The notes beneath the pieces were generated by a model. That model was not told the DNA's origin. It saw only the letters and a list, made by a program, of their open reading frames with translations, and did no database searches. Shown here one piece after another: positions 1-5,441 of a stretch of 5,441 nt of DNA. Position 1 is the first letter of the stretch. Each line of letters opens with the position of its first letter. The DNA is from Syntrophomonadaceae bacterium (GTDB lineage Bacteria; Bacillota; Dethiobacteria; DTU022). The translations under genes and the position numbers were made by a program. The DNA lies in assembly GCA_003558195.1 (NCBI GenBank), contig PWMM01000182.1, positions 1 to 5,441 of the forward strand, read 5' to 3'.

Positions 1-179
1 ACCAGCAGCAATGGTTCCCCCTCTGCCGGCACAAATAGTGATGAGCGCTGTATGGTTCCAGTAAAATAAAAAAGATCGGCATTTTGAACAATTATTGCTC
101 CATCAATACCGTTTTGCTTCAGGCTTTCCTGCAGTCTACCTATTCTTAATTCCAGCTCAAACCCAGGTGTATATCGCAA
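1..179 (-). CDS. M24-family (Xaa-Pro aminopeptidase/creatinase-like) peptidase, N-terminal fragment, runs off left edge
   Basis: The minus strand is open from a TTG at 179-177 to the window edge (59 complete codons). The product begins MRYTPGFELELRIGRLQ and continues through GIDGAIIVQNADLFYFTGT (residues 24-42) and FVPAEGEPLLLV. This is the usual opening of the creatinase N-terminal domain that precedes the 'pita-bread' metallopeptidase domain of M24 proteins such as Xaa-Pro aminopeptidases. The metal ligands and catalytic residues lie in the missing C-terminal part, so activity cannot be judged. The TTG start is chosen because the family typically opens M-R-x-T-P-x-x-E-L, because an in-frame TGA lies at 230-228, and because a G-rich stretch (complement of 188-192) sits 8 bases upstream as a possible, not strong, ribosome site. 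The gene is divergent from the PLP-enzyme gene. The family assignment is firm; the substrate is unknown. Confidence 0.85.
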   Translation of the reverse strand, partial: MRYTPGFELELRIGRLQESLKQNGIDGAIIVQNADLFYFTGTIQRSSLFVPAEGEPLLL

Positions 180-463
180 GATGCTTGCCCCCAGTGGTTT
201 TTTCGTTATTAAGATTAAGGGTTCTTTTCAACATTACCCGGGAAATGTCCTTTTCTTTTTGGTGCTTCCAGGGCTAAACCTCGTAACCTATCGATATTAA
301 AATCAAAGCCGGCCCAAAAAGGGTTCGATGACGGTTATTTTAGGTATCGATCATGCCAGGACATATTTGGAAATTATTTGTTTTAAAGTTACAGAAAGGC
401 CAGATGACTTCTTTCTCTTTGCTGATTATGATTTATTCCTGTGGCATTGTTTTTTCAATTCTA

Positions 464-472
464 TGTTATACT
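464..472 (+). promoter_or_regulatory. Extended -10 promoter for the PLP-enzyme gene
   Basis: The motif TGTTATACT contains a TATACT -10 box (467-472, five of six matches to TATAAT) preceded by TG one base upstream, the extended -10 arrangement. No good -35 sits at 17 bases; a TTGTTT (447-452) is nearby but only 14 bases away. Transcription would start near 479, giving a leader of about 30 bases before the ATG at 510. The prediction comes from pattern alone. Confidence 0.55.
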
Positions 473-496
473 GACGGCACCGACTATTTTATTAAT

Positions 497-502
497 GGAG
501 GG
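497..502 (+). promoter_or_regulatory. Ribosome binding site fixing the PLP-enzyme start
   Basis: GGAGGG lies 7 bases before the ATG at 510. It decides the start: the frame is also open from a GTG at 441, and an in-frame ATG at 495 overlaps this site, but only 510 is correctly spaced. The predicted promoter at 464-472 is also downstream of 441, which argues against the longer start. Confidence 0.8.
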
Positions 503-509
503 CGATAAG

Positions 510-1994
510 ATGGATCAAAAAGGGATTGAACATTACCTGGAAGCAGCTAAACGGGCAGCTGCCTGGCATGAAAACCACCTTGCGGAAATAAAAAAAAGCC
601 GCTTTGACACCATGGCAGTACATGGAATTTATTCTATGCAGGAGGCTATTGATTTTAACCAGGGTTCGATTATCGAGCCGATTTACATGTCAACAGCACA
701 GGCATTCCGGGATTCCGATGAAATGGAGGCCGCTTTAGCCTATAAGATTCCTACCTGGTGCTATTCACGTATCGCTAACCCGAGCATGTATTACCTCGAG
801 GGAGTGCTCGCTTTACTGGAAGGTTATGGATCGGATGTGGAAACATCCTGTCTTGCTACAGCTTCAGGCATGGCCGCCATTCAAACAGCGGTCGATCCCT
901 TCCTGCTACCAGATCCTGAAAACCCAACTGAACAGATCAATTTCGTATCCGCGGCCCAGGTGTACGGCGGAACCTTCCAGCAATTTGCTATCCGTAAAGA
1001 AAAAGAACTTGGTATCAAGTGGCGCAAAGTAATCAATCCCGGTAATATTGAGGAATGGGAGAAACTGATTGATAATAATACCCGATTTGTTTACGGGGAG
1101 TTACCGAGCAACCCGGGCCAGTCTTTTTTCGATCTGAAAAAAGTGATCGATCTATCTCATCAACATAATATACCGGTGATCATCGATAGCACTGTTGCCA
1201 CTCCTGCTCTCTTGCGTCCATTGACCCTGGGTGCTGACATCGTCGTTCAGTCGGTTACTAAAACCCTGAGCACCAGCGGGTTTGGCATTTCAGGAGCGGT
1301 TATATCCCGCAAGAACCTGGTTAGCAAGGTGGGCAGCCCGGAAATGAAAGCTGATTTCTCCTTGTATGCAAAAACGCTCCCGAACCGGGATAACGGTCCC
1401 AATATTTCACCGATGAATGCCTCTCTTGCCCTTAATGATATTCGCACACTCCGCTCCAGGGTAGATGTGCAAAGCCGATCTAGTATGACTGTTGCCAGGT
1501 ACCTGTCTGACCACAAGCACGTTGAGCAGGTTGATTACCTGGGTCTTGAATCACATCCCCTGCACCGGCTGGCTTCAGATTATATGTGGCTTGTTGATGC
1601 TGAACATGATGAACAGTACAGGCAGCCGCTTAACCGTTACGGGCATCTCTTATCGTTTCGGGTTAAAGGTAGCCCGGATAAAGCACGGGATGTTTTTGAC
1701 GCTTTTAGTATGATCTTCAGGGCTACCGACCTGGGAAGAATCAAATCAGTGGCCACGATACCGGCGATTTCTACTCATTCCCAGCAGGACGAAGAAGACC
1801 GTAAGAAGTCTGACATTCCGCCCAACTTGATAAGGTTATGTGTAGGAGCCGAGCATCCAGACGACATTATTAATGACCTTGAAAAAGCCCTGGCAGTGCT
1901 TGACGGTAAGAAAGTAAGCTTTACAGCACCGGAGTTTTCAGCCGGGGGCGCATCATCGGCTTTATTAAGACGCAAAGGTGAGGATAGTGAGTAA
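510..1994 (+). CDS. Cys/Met metabolism PLP-dependent enzyme (O-acetylhomoserine sulfhydrylase / gamma-synthase / gamma-lyase family)
   Basis: The 494-residue fold-type I PLP enzyme belongs to the trans-sulfuration family, which catalyses gamma-replacement or gamma-elimination on homoserine esters, cystathionine or methionine in the cytoplasm. Visible family motifs (numbered from ATG 510) are YSRIANPS with Y85 and R87, SGMAA at 119-123, Y152 likely stacking on the cofactor, ELPSNP ending at N201-P202, D226 in IIDSTVATP (pairs with the pyridine nitrogen), the Schiff-base lysine K251 in SVTK, GPNISPMNA, THSQ near 422-425, and R442 in LIRLCVGAEHPDDI (substrate carboxylate). The residue normally His in 'VxHSxTK' is Gln here. 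About 60 extra N-terminal residues and a 28-residue Ser/Ala/Gly-containing tail make it longer than the usual 380-430. The closest feel is O-acetylhomoserine sulfhydrylase, but lyase and sulfhydrylase cannot be told apart by eye. It appears monocistronic, ending at a hairpin before a convergent gene. Confidence 0.9.
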   Translation: MDQKGIEHYLEAAKRAAAWHENHLAEIKKSRFDTMAVHGIYSMQEAIDFNQGSIIEPIYMSTAQAFRDSDEMEAALAYKIPTWCYSRIANPSMYYLEGVLALLEGYGSDVETSCLATASGMAAIQTAVDPFLLPDPENPTEQINFVSAAQVYGGTFQQFAIRKEKELGIKWRKVINPGNIEEWEKLIDNNTRFVYGELPSNPGQSFFDLKKVIDLSHQHNIPVIIDSTVATPALLRPLTLGADIVVQSVTKTLSTSGFGISGAVISRKNLVSKVGSPEMKADFSLYAKTLPNRDNGPNISPMNASLALNDIRTLRSRVDVQSRSSMTVARYLSDHKHVEQVDYLGLESHPLHRLASDYMWLVDAEHDEQYRQPLNRYGHLLSFRVKGSPDKARDVFDAFSMIFRATDLGRIKSVATIPAISTHSQQDEEDRKKSDIPPNLIRLCVGAEHPDDIINDLEKALAVLDGKKVSFTAPEFSAGGASSALLRRKGEDSE

Positions 1995-2033
1995 GGGTTT
2001 TAAATAAGAAAAGTTTACCTTACGGGTTTGCCG

Positions 2034-2049
2034 GCGGGACTAGCGGGAC
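2034..2049. repeat. Short tandem direct repeat GCGGGAC x2
   Basis: GCGGGAC occurs at 2034-2040 and again at 2043-2049, separated by TA. The second copy is part of the left arm of the terminator-like hairpin. Either copy could pair with GTCCCGC at 2070-2076. This is a small repeat and may be a by-product of local duplication. Confidence 0.5.
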
Positions 2050-2076
2050 ACAAGGAGCATTGTCATTGTGTCCCGC
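2043..2076. terminator. Hairpin in the convergent gap, probable (possibly bidirectional) terminator
   Basis: GCGGGACACAA (2043-2053) and TTGTGTCCCGC (2066-2076) form a perfect 11-bp stem around a 12-base loop. It lies 48 bases after the stop of the PLP-enzyme gene and 16 bases beyond the stop of the convergent hydrolase gene. The following plus-strand bases are T-containing (ATCATTTATT) but not a clean U-run, and the minus-strand side has none, so it may be a weak intrinsic terminator or mainly protect 3' ends. A second GCGGGAC copy at 2034-2040 could compete for the same right arm. Confidence 0.5.
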
Positions 2077-2092
2077 AATCATTTATTCGCAA

Positions 2093-2956
2093 TTAATCGT
2101 TTAAGAATGCTGCAATCAATTCCTGTTCACCTGGGGTCAGGGTATGCATATGGCCCCTGTTTTTTAAGCGGTGGGTAGTGCAGTCTGGAATGATCGATGC
2201 GGCCCGGGGAAGGACCAGGTCAGCTGGAAAGAGGCAATCTTTTTCTGCTGCCATGACCAGGGCCGGGGCTTTATATTCTTTCATGGCGGCGGGGTCTACA
2301 TCAGCAGGCATCCCGGCCTTGATTTTAACGTTATCAATACTGGATTTAACTGTTTTAAAAGTTTCTTCATCGATATTGTCCTCTGAAATGGCCATCGGTA
2401 AAATACATTTGATCAGCCATTTGTCATTACCGGTTATCCAGTACATGATCATGGGAAACATCATGCTCATACTTTTATAGGCCGGTGCGTTTCTAATGCC
2501 GGCAGGAACAAGCAGGACTGCTTTTGTTATTTTCTCAGGAGCAACGCACATCGTTTTAGCAAGAATGCCGCCGCCAAAAGAAGAGCCCATGCAGGCCATG
2601 CTTTCGTATCCTAAAGCCTCTATTACGGCACCAGCCCATTTCCCGTACTCATAGTTTTTTGCAGACAGGGATACTTCTGCACTTCTCCCTGGATGCCCGA
2701 TAGTATCAACGGCATAGATATGAAAATCTTTTAGTAGAAATTTTAAAGCCAGCAAGTTATAGGCTGTAGTTGAATTGCCGCCATGGAAAAGCAGTAACGG
2801 TTTTCCGTCCATATTTCCTGTTTCAACCAGGTGGGTTTTGCCAAAAGGGGTGTCAAGATAGATATCATGGTAGGGGGTATTTAGTTTTTTTAGCTGCTGA
2901 TCATAAAGGGCCAACACCTTCTCTTTACTGCCGGTTTTTTTATAGATAGTGACCAT
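2093..2956 (-). CDS. Alpha/beta hydrolase (287 residues, catalytic triad visible)
   Basis: This is a single-domain soluble alpha/beta-hydrolase with no signal peptide or clear membrane anchor. The fold's landmarks appear in order: the oxyanion-hole strand LLLFHGGNST (residues 54-63, HGG at 58-60), the strand and turn VDTIGHPGRS (83-92), the nucleophile elbow G124-S-S126-F-G128 followed by GG, the acid D240 in AAEKDCLFP, and the histidine H269 in NRGHMH. A methionine-rich, hydrophobic stretch at 162-174 (KSMSMMFPMIMYWIT region) lies in the cap domain and probably lines the substrate pocket. Substrate is unknown: esterase, lipase-like or C-C hydrolase roles are all possible. The start is well supported, with AAGGAGA (complement of 2961-2967) just upstream of ATG 2956. 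It lies 223 bases downstream of the tocopherol-cyclase-like gene on the same strand and is convergent with the PLP-enzyme gene. Confidence 0.9.
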   Translation of the reverse strand: MVTIYKKTGSKEKVLALYDQQLKKLNTPYHDIYLDTPFGKTHLVETGNMDGKPLLLFHGGNSTTAYNLLALKFLLKDFHIYAVDTIGHPGRSAEVSLSAKNYEYGKWAGAVIEALGYESMACMGSSFGGGILAKTMCVAPEKITKAVLLVPAGIRNAPAYKSMSMMFPMIMYWITGNDKWLIKCILPMAISEDNIDEETFKTVKSSIDNVKIKAGMPADVDPAAMKEYKAPALVMAAEKDCLFPADLVLPRAASIIPDCTTHRLKNRGHMHTLTPGEQELIAAFLND

Positions 2957-3007
2957 GATCTCTCCTTTTTAACACCAATAATAAAATAATTACTGCTCAT
3001 CATGAAG

Positions 3008-3037
3008 AGTATATCCGGGATGAAGGCGAACCGGATA
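3008..3037 (-). promoter_or_regulatory. Possible promoter/operator of the hydrolase gene: inverted repeat beside a -10 box
   Basis: TATCCGG (3012-3018) and CCGGATA (3031-3037) form a perfect 7-bp inverted repeat with a 12-base centre. On the minus strand a TATACT -10-like box (3013-3008) partly overlaps the inner edge of the repeat, about 50 bases ahead of the hydrolase ATG. I see no good -35 box at normal spacing. An operator touching a promoter is plausible; a plain RNA hairpin is the alternative. Confidence 0.35.
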
Positions 3038-3179
3038 ATTGTGGTTGGATCTTTTTTGTGCTTCTATAAACCAATCAAGATGGCTTTATATAAGTATCTT
3101 TTAAATTAAGCCTCTCATTTAAAAATAACGGTAATACCTTATCACTTTTCACAGAAGCGACCACCTGTAAAAGAAAGAA

Positions 3180-4166
3180 TTAAACCCTTTCATCAAGAAC
3201 CATCATCTGGTCACCGCCGTATTCAACCCCGGCGCAGCTGCCCCTGTCTTCATAGATCAACTTGCCGCCTCTGTTTTCTTTTAAAGTAAGATTAACCTTT
3301 CCCTTTAAGTTTTCCTGGACCAACGGGATCATCTGGTTGCCGCGGGGGCCATTCAAAAGGATAAAATCTTCGCTATTTGTTTCGCATTCAATACTGAGGC
3401 TGTGGCGGCTGTTTTTTAAGTGTAAAACCATGTCAGTGCCTTTTTGCATTACTTCTACCTTGCTACGGTTCATGGTAGTAAATTCATAAAAAACATCATC
3501 AACATATAAGCCGGCTAAAAACCCTCTGAAGCTTGAAATCGGAAAAGGAATATGGGCCAGAGAACAACTCAATGAACTCTTTCTTTTCTCGAAGCTATTA
3601 CATTGAATCCAGACCCATGAGTAAGGGAAAGCTGCTCCCCAGTTTTTTTCGATATACCCTTTCCCGTCGTTAAAATCAACATATTGCCCGTTGACTTCCA
3701 GGCTCCCCTTTAAGTCAAAGTCCATGGCACATACTTGTGCGTAACACTGCATCTTTGGGATATAGTTGTAAAAACCCATGCTACCCGGGTTTAAAAAGCT
3801 ATCCGGCCAGTCCAGGTGGTTGTTGAAGGCAACCTGACCCTTAATGCTTGCCTCTTTTCCTAACAGGTTAAAACGAAGGCCACTACGCCCAAAGCTATTC
3901 TTTTCGATTTTTACAGAAAAGGCATCTTTGGCAGCGGAAAAATATTCGCTTGTAAAACGCTCATATTGATACGTTTTTTTCATTCCGTCAACAACCTGGA
4001 TAAAGGCATGATCGTATTCTCCGCTTGGACTGAAGAAAATGCCGGGAATAAAAGCGAAGGCATGCTTCATGCTGCTATCGACCAGTTTGAAATACCAGCC
4101 TTCAAAGTAGTTTTTACCGAGTCTGCCGTGGTAGAAGTCAGGATTGCGCAGGCTGTTTATGTTCAA
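3180..4166 (-). CDS. Tocopherol cyclase (VTE1)-family protein
   Basis: The 328-residue protein shares the conserved signature of the tocopherol cyclase family (Pfam Tocopherol_cycl). These are a YFEGWYFKL block near the N-terminus (20-28), then YIEKNWGAAFP (171-181) running into WVWIQCNSF (184-192), and a C-terminal AGVEYGG (312-318). Plant VTE1 has closely matching FFEGWYF, YSEKNWGGGFP-W-WVQCN and AAVEIGGG segments. Plant and cyanobacterial members close the chromanol ring of tocopherol; bacterial relatives outside phototrophs have no known function, so that reaction is not assumed here. No signal peptide or transmembrane helix is visible, in keeping with a lipocalin-like beta fold. The TTG start at 4166 is preferred because AAAGGA lies 7 bases upstream; there is no ATG nearby and the next in-frame Met is residue 33, inside the conserved region. 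It is divergent from recC and upstream of the hydrolase gene on the same strand. Confidence 0.88.
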   Translation of the reverse strand: MNINSLRNPDFYHGRLGKNYFEGWYFKLVDSSMKHAFAFIPGIFFSPSGEYDHAFIQVVDGMKKTYQYERFTSEYFSAAKDAFSVKIEKNSFGRSGLRFNLLGKEASIKGQVAFNNHLDWPDSFLNPGSMGFYNYIPKMQCYAQVCAMDFDLKGSLEVNGQYVDFNDGKGYIEKNWGAAFPYSWVWIQCNSFEKRKSSLSCSLAHIPFPISSFRGFLAGLYVDDVFYEFTTMNRSKVEVMQKGTDMVLHLKNSRHSLSIECETNSEDFILLNGPRGNQMIPLVQENLKGKVNLTLKENRGGKLIYEDRGSCAGVEYGGDQMMVLDERV

Positions 4167-4173
4167 AAGTAGT

Positions 4174-4179
4174 TCCTTT
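4174..4179 (-). promoter_or_regulatory. Ribosome binding site for the TTG start of the tocopherol-cyclase-like gene
   Basis: On the minus strand AAAGGA (complement of 4174-4179) lies 7 bases before TTG 4166. It justifies the non-ATG start, which keeps the whole conserved N-terminal block. Confidence 0.7.
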
Positions 4180-4204
4180 CGACCCTATTTAAAGCACTTA
4201 TACT

Positions 4205-4213
4205 ATTATAACA
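4205..4213 (-). promoter_or_regulatory. Extended -10 promoter for the tocopherol-cyclase-like gene
   Basis: The minus strand reads TGTTATAAT (4213-4205): a perfect TATAAT with the TGn extension. Only a weak T-rich -35 lies upstream. Transcription would start near 4198, giving a leader of about 30 bases to the TTG start. This is one of the best promoter matches in the window. Confidence 0.6.
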
Positions 4214-4259
4214 AAAAATACCATTAAAAAAGCAGCTATTTTTTTTGATTTTGTACTTT

Positions 4260-4265
4260 TTGACA
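4260..4265 (+). promoter_or_regulatory. Possible -35 box for recC
   Basis: A perfect TTGACA lies about 100 bases ahead of the recC start, but the hexamer at 17 bases (GGAAAT, 4283-4288) is a poor -10. It may be chance in this AT-rich gap. No better plus-strand promoter was found between 4167 and 4365. Confidence 0.2.
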
Positions 4266-4350
4266 CATATCTGTCCCTAACAGGAAATAGGATGTTGTAA
4301 AGAGAAAGATACCCATAACATTGTCTCTAAAAATCATTGATAAATAAAAT

Positions 4351-4355
4351 AGGAG
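4351..4355 (+). promoter_or_regulatory. Ribosome binding site for the GTG start of recC
   Basis: AGGAG lies 10 bases before GTG 4366, slightly long spacing. It fits the GTG start, which puts the conserved Y-S-N-R motif at residues 6-9, as in other RecC proteins. Confidence 0.65.
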
Positions 4356-4365
4356 CTAAACCCCG

Positions 4366-5441
4366 GTGATTGAACTATTTTATTCCAACAGAACTGAAGA
4401 ACTGCTTAATGCCCTGGCCGATCAGGTTAAAGCGCAGCGGGAAGTTGCCCACCTTTTAGAGCCGATTGAGCTGGTGGTGCCGAACCGGAACATGGAAACC
4501 TGGGTGCGCCTGGGCTTGGCCCAGAAGCTCGGCATTGCGGCCAACATGAACTTCAGAAGGCTGGAGCAGTTCATCGGTGACATGGTTGATAAAACCTGCC
4601 CCGGTGAATATAAAGTGGCCGGCCTCGATATCATCGAGGCGGCGATACTGGCAATCCTGATGGATGGAGAGGCTTTAAAAACTCCCGACATGCAGCCTGT
4701 AAAAAGTTACCTGGAAAGCGCAAGCCCCACTGCCGGTGATGTTTCAGCTAACGAACAGGTTTTTTCAAATGCAGACAACCTGCTATTAAAAGACGGATCC
4801 GATATGCGACGGGTCCAGCTGGCTGCCCGCATGGCTCACTTATTCCAGGAATACATTTTTTCCAGGAGCGAAATGGTCTCTTACTGGCGTGAAAACGGAG
4901 CGGCTTATGAGCAGCATCCTTTTGCCGATCCCTCAAAAACTGATCCGGCGCTTACTTCAACTGTTTCCTGGCAGCGCTCCCTGTGGCGGGCCGTTTTTGC
5001 AGAAGGCGGGATCCTGGAGAAAAACCCGCCACCTGACGGGGGGCGCTGGATCACCCTGGAACGGATCATTTATGAAAATGAGTTGATCGCAAAAATTAGA
5101 TCAGCCGATCTGCCCCTGGTTCATATCTTCGGGGTATCATACGTGGCCAGGTTATTCCAGGACCTGTTTGCTCTTCTGGGTGAAAACCACCAGCTTTATA
5201 TCTATACCCTGAACCCCTGCGCTGAATTCTGGGAAGATGTGGAGACGGAGCGGGCATACTCCAGGCGCCTTGATCAGGAGCTGAACCGTCGGGACCGGCG
5301 AGTCTGGGCGGGCACCGGAGAAACAGCAAGCGATGATCCTTTCGGGCTCTTTGAGGCCGACAACCCGGCCCTGCGCTACTGGGGCCATCCCGGCCGTGAG
5401 CATGTGCGCCTGCTCGGAGAACTGACCGATTGTGATTTTAC
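4366..5441 (+). CDS. recC: RecC, gamma subunit of exodeoxyribonuclease V (RecBCD), N-terminal part, runs off right edge
   Basis: The frame is open from GTG 4366 to the window end (358 complete codons plus two bases), roughly the first third of a RecC (about 1100 residues in E. coli). RecC holds the RecB and RecD motors, splits the DNA strands and scans for Chi during double-strand-break repair. The opening VIELFYSNRTEEL, then ELVVPNRNMETWVRLGLAQKLG with GIAANMNF at 56-63, match the start of E. coli RecC (YHSNR, then QSTGMAQWLQ and GIAANIDFP). Further matches are LVHIFGVSYVARLFQDLFALLG, LNPCAEFWEDV (N283-P-C285) and NPALRYWGHPGRE (333-345). These belong to the inactivated helicase-like N-terminal domain. 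An insertion-like stretch around residues 120-145 is Ser/Ala/Asp-rich. RecB and RecD genes would be expected downstream. It is divergent from the tocopherol-cyclase-like gene. Confidence 0.93.
   Translation, partial: MIELFYSNRTEELLNALADQVKAQREVAHLLEPIELVVPNRNMETWVRLGLAQKLGIAANMNFRRLEQFIGDMVDKTCPGEYKVAGLDIIEAAILAILMDGEALKTPDMQPVKSYLESASPTAGDVSANEQVFSNADNLLLKDGSDMRRVQLAARMAHLFQEYIFSRSEMVSYWRENGAAYEQHPFADPSKTDPALTSTVSWQRSLWRAVFAEGGILEKNPPPDGGRWITLERIIYENELIAKIRSADLPLVHIFGVSYVARLFQDLFALLGENHQLYIYTLNPCAEFWEDVETERAYSRRLDQELNRRDRRVWAGTGETASDDPFGLFEADNPALRYWGHPGREHVRLLGELTDCDF

Larger units (their letters stand above)
180..509. other. Divergent intergenic region between the peptidase and PLP-enzyme genes
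   Basis: This 330-base stretch has no convincing complete gene. On the plus strand it contains an extended -10 promoter (464-472) and the ribosome site of the downstream gene. On the minus strand a TTGAAA (231-226) resembles a -35 box for the peptidase gene, but no good -10 follows at the right distance. A protein-like but interrupted minus-strand frame occupies 364-215 (see findings). The predicted leader of the plus-strand gene is only about 30 bases, too short for a SAM riboswitch or T-box between promoter and start, and I recognise no such element further upstream. Confidence 0.6.

Noticed and set aside
95..277. A 60-residue plus-strand frame
   Set aside because: Its first half is antisense to the clearly recognisable M24 peptidase N-terminus; it starts at TTG without a ribosome site and resembles no family.
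313..323. CCC-AAAAA-GGG mini hairpin
   Set aside because: Only a 3-bp stem with no extension.
328..474. A 48-codon plus-strand frame from ATG 328 (begins MTVILGIDHARTYLEI)
   Set aside because: Only a weak G-rich stretch too close to the ATG, no recognisable family, and its end overlaps the predicted extended -10 promoter. Possible but not supportable as a gene.
441..509. N-terminal extension of the PLP enzyme from GTG 441 (a hydrophobic, signal-like segment)
   Set aside because: No ribosome site for 441, the predicted promoter lies downstream of it, and a strong GGAGGG is correctly placed for ATG 510. The hydrophobic look comes from translating AT-rich promoter DNA.
1247..1516. Minus-strand open frame within the PLP-enzyme gene (also 1775-1975)
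   Set aside because: Antisense shadows of a gene with a full set of catalytic motifs.
2171..2480. Overlapping plus-strand frames opposite the hydrolase gene
   Set aside because: Antisense to a hydrolase with an intact triad; no family resemblance.
3073..3115. Imperfect inverted repeat around GGCTT...AAGCC in the 2957-3179 gap, considered as terminator of the cyclase-like gene
   Set aside because: Short stem with a mismatch, long AT-rich loop and no U-run; expected by chance in AT-rich DNA.
5096..5403. Minus-strand frames opposite recC (also 4422-4691 and 4748-4936)
   Set aside because: Shadows in GC-rich coding sequence; the plus-strand frame matches RecC throughout.

Overview
The window looks like ordinary bacterial chromosome of low-to-moderate GC. 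Four of the five genes have clear AGGAG-like ribosome binding sites, three of the five probably start at TTG or GTG, and intergenic regions are short and AT-rich. The mix of genes (M24 peptidase, a long Cys/Met-type PLP enzyme, a bacterial tocopherol-cyclase-fold protein, RecC) would fit an anaerobic Gram-positive of the Clostridia type. That placement is an inference from gene style; no rRNA or other decisive marker is present.

Layout: (1) At the left edge, on the minus strand, is the N-terminus of a creatinase/Xaa-Pro-peptidase-like (M24) protein, bases 1-179, running off the window. (2) A 330-base intergenic region (180-509) separates it from a divergent plus-strand gene and carries an extended -10 promoter for that gene. 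(3) Bases 510-1994 encode a 494-residue PLP-dependent enzyme of the Cys/Met metabolism family (O-acetylhomoserine sulfhydrylase / cystathionine gamma-synthase / methionine gamma-lyase group). (4) A strong 11-bp hairpin lies in the 98-base convergent gap and probably ends transcription. (5) On the minus strand, 2093-2956 is an alpha/beta hydrolase and 3180-4166 a tocopherol-cyclase-family protein with a TTG start. They are codirectional but 223 bases apart, so they may or may not share a transcript. (6) A 199-base divergent promoter region leads to recC on the plus strand (GTG start at 4366), which runs off the right edge. RecB and RecD would be expected downstream.

The genes do not form one obvious pathway. 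The window holds three or four independent transcription units: peptidase; sulfur amino-acid PLP enzyme; hydrolase plus tocopherol-cyclase-like protein; and DNA repair by RecBCD. The most unusual content is the tocopherol-cyclase-like gene in a context with no tocopherol or photosynthesis genes visible. Nothing here amounts to a clearly new multi-gene system.
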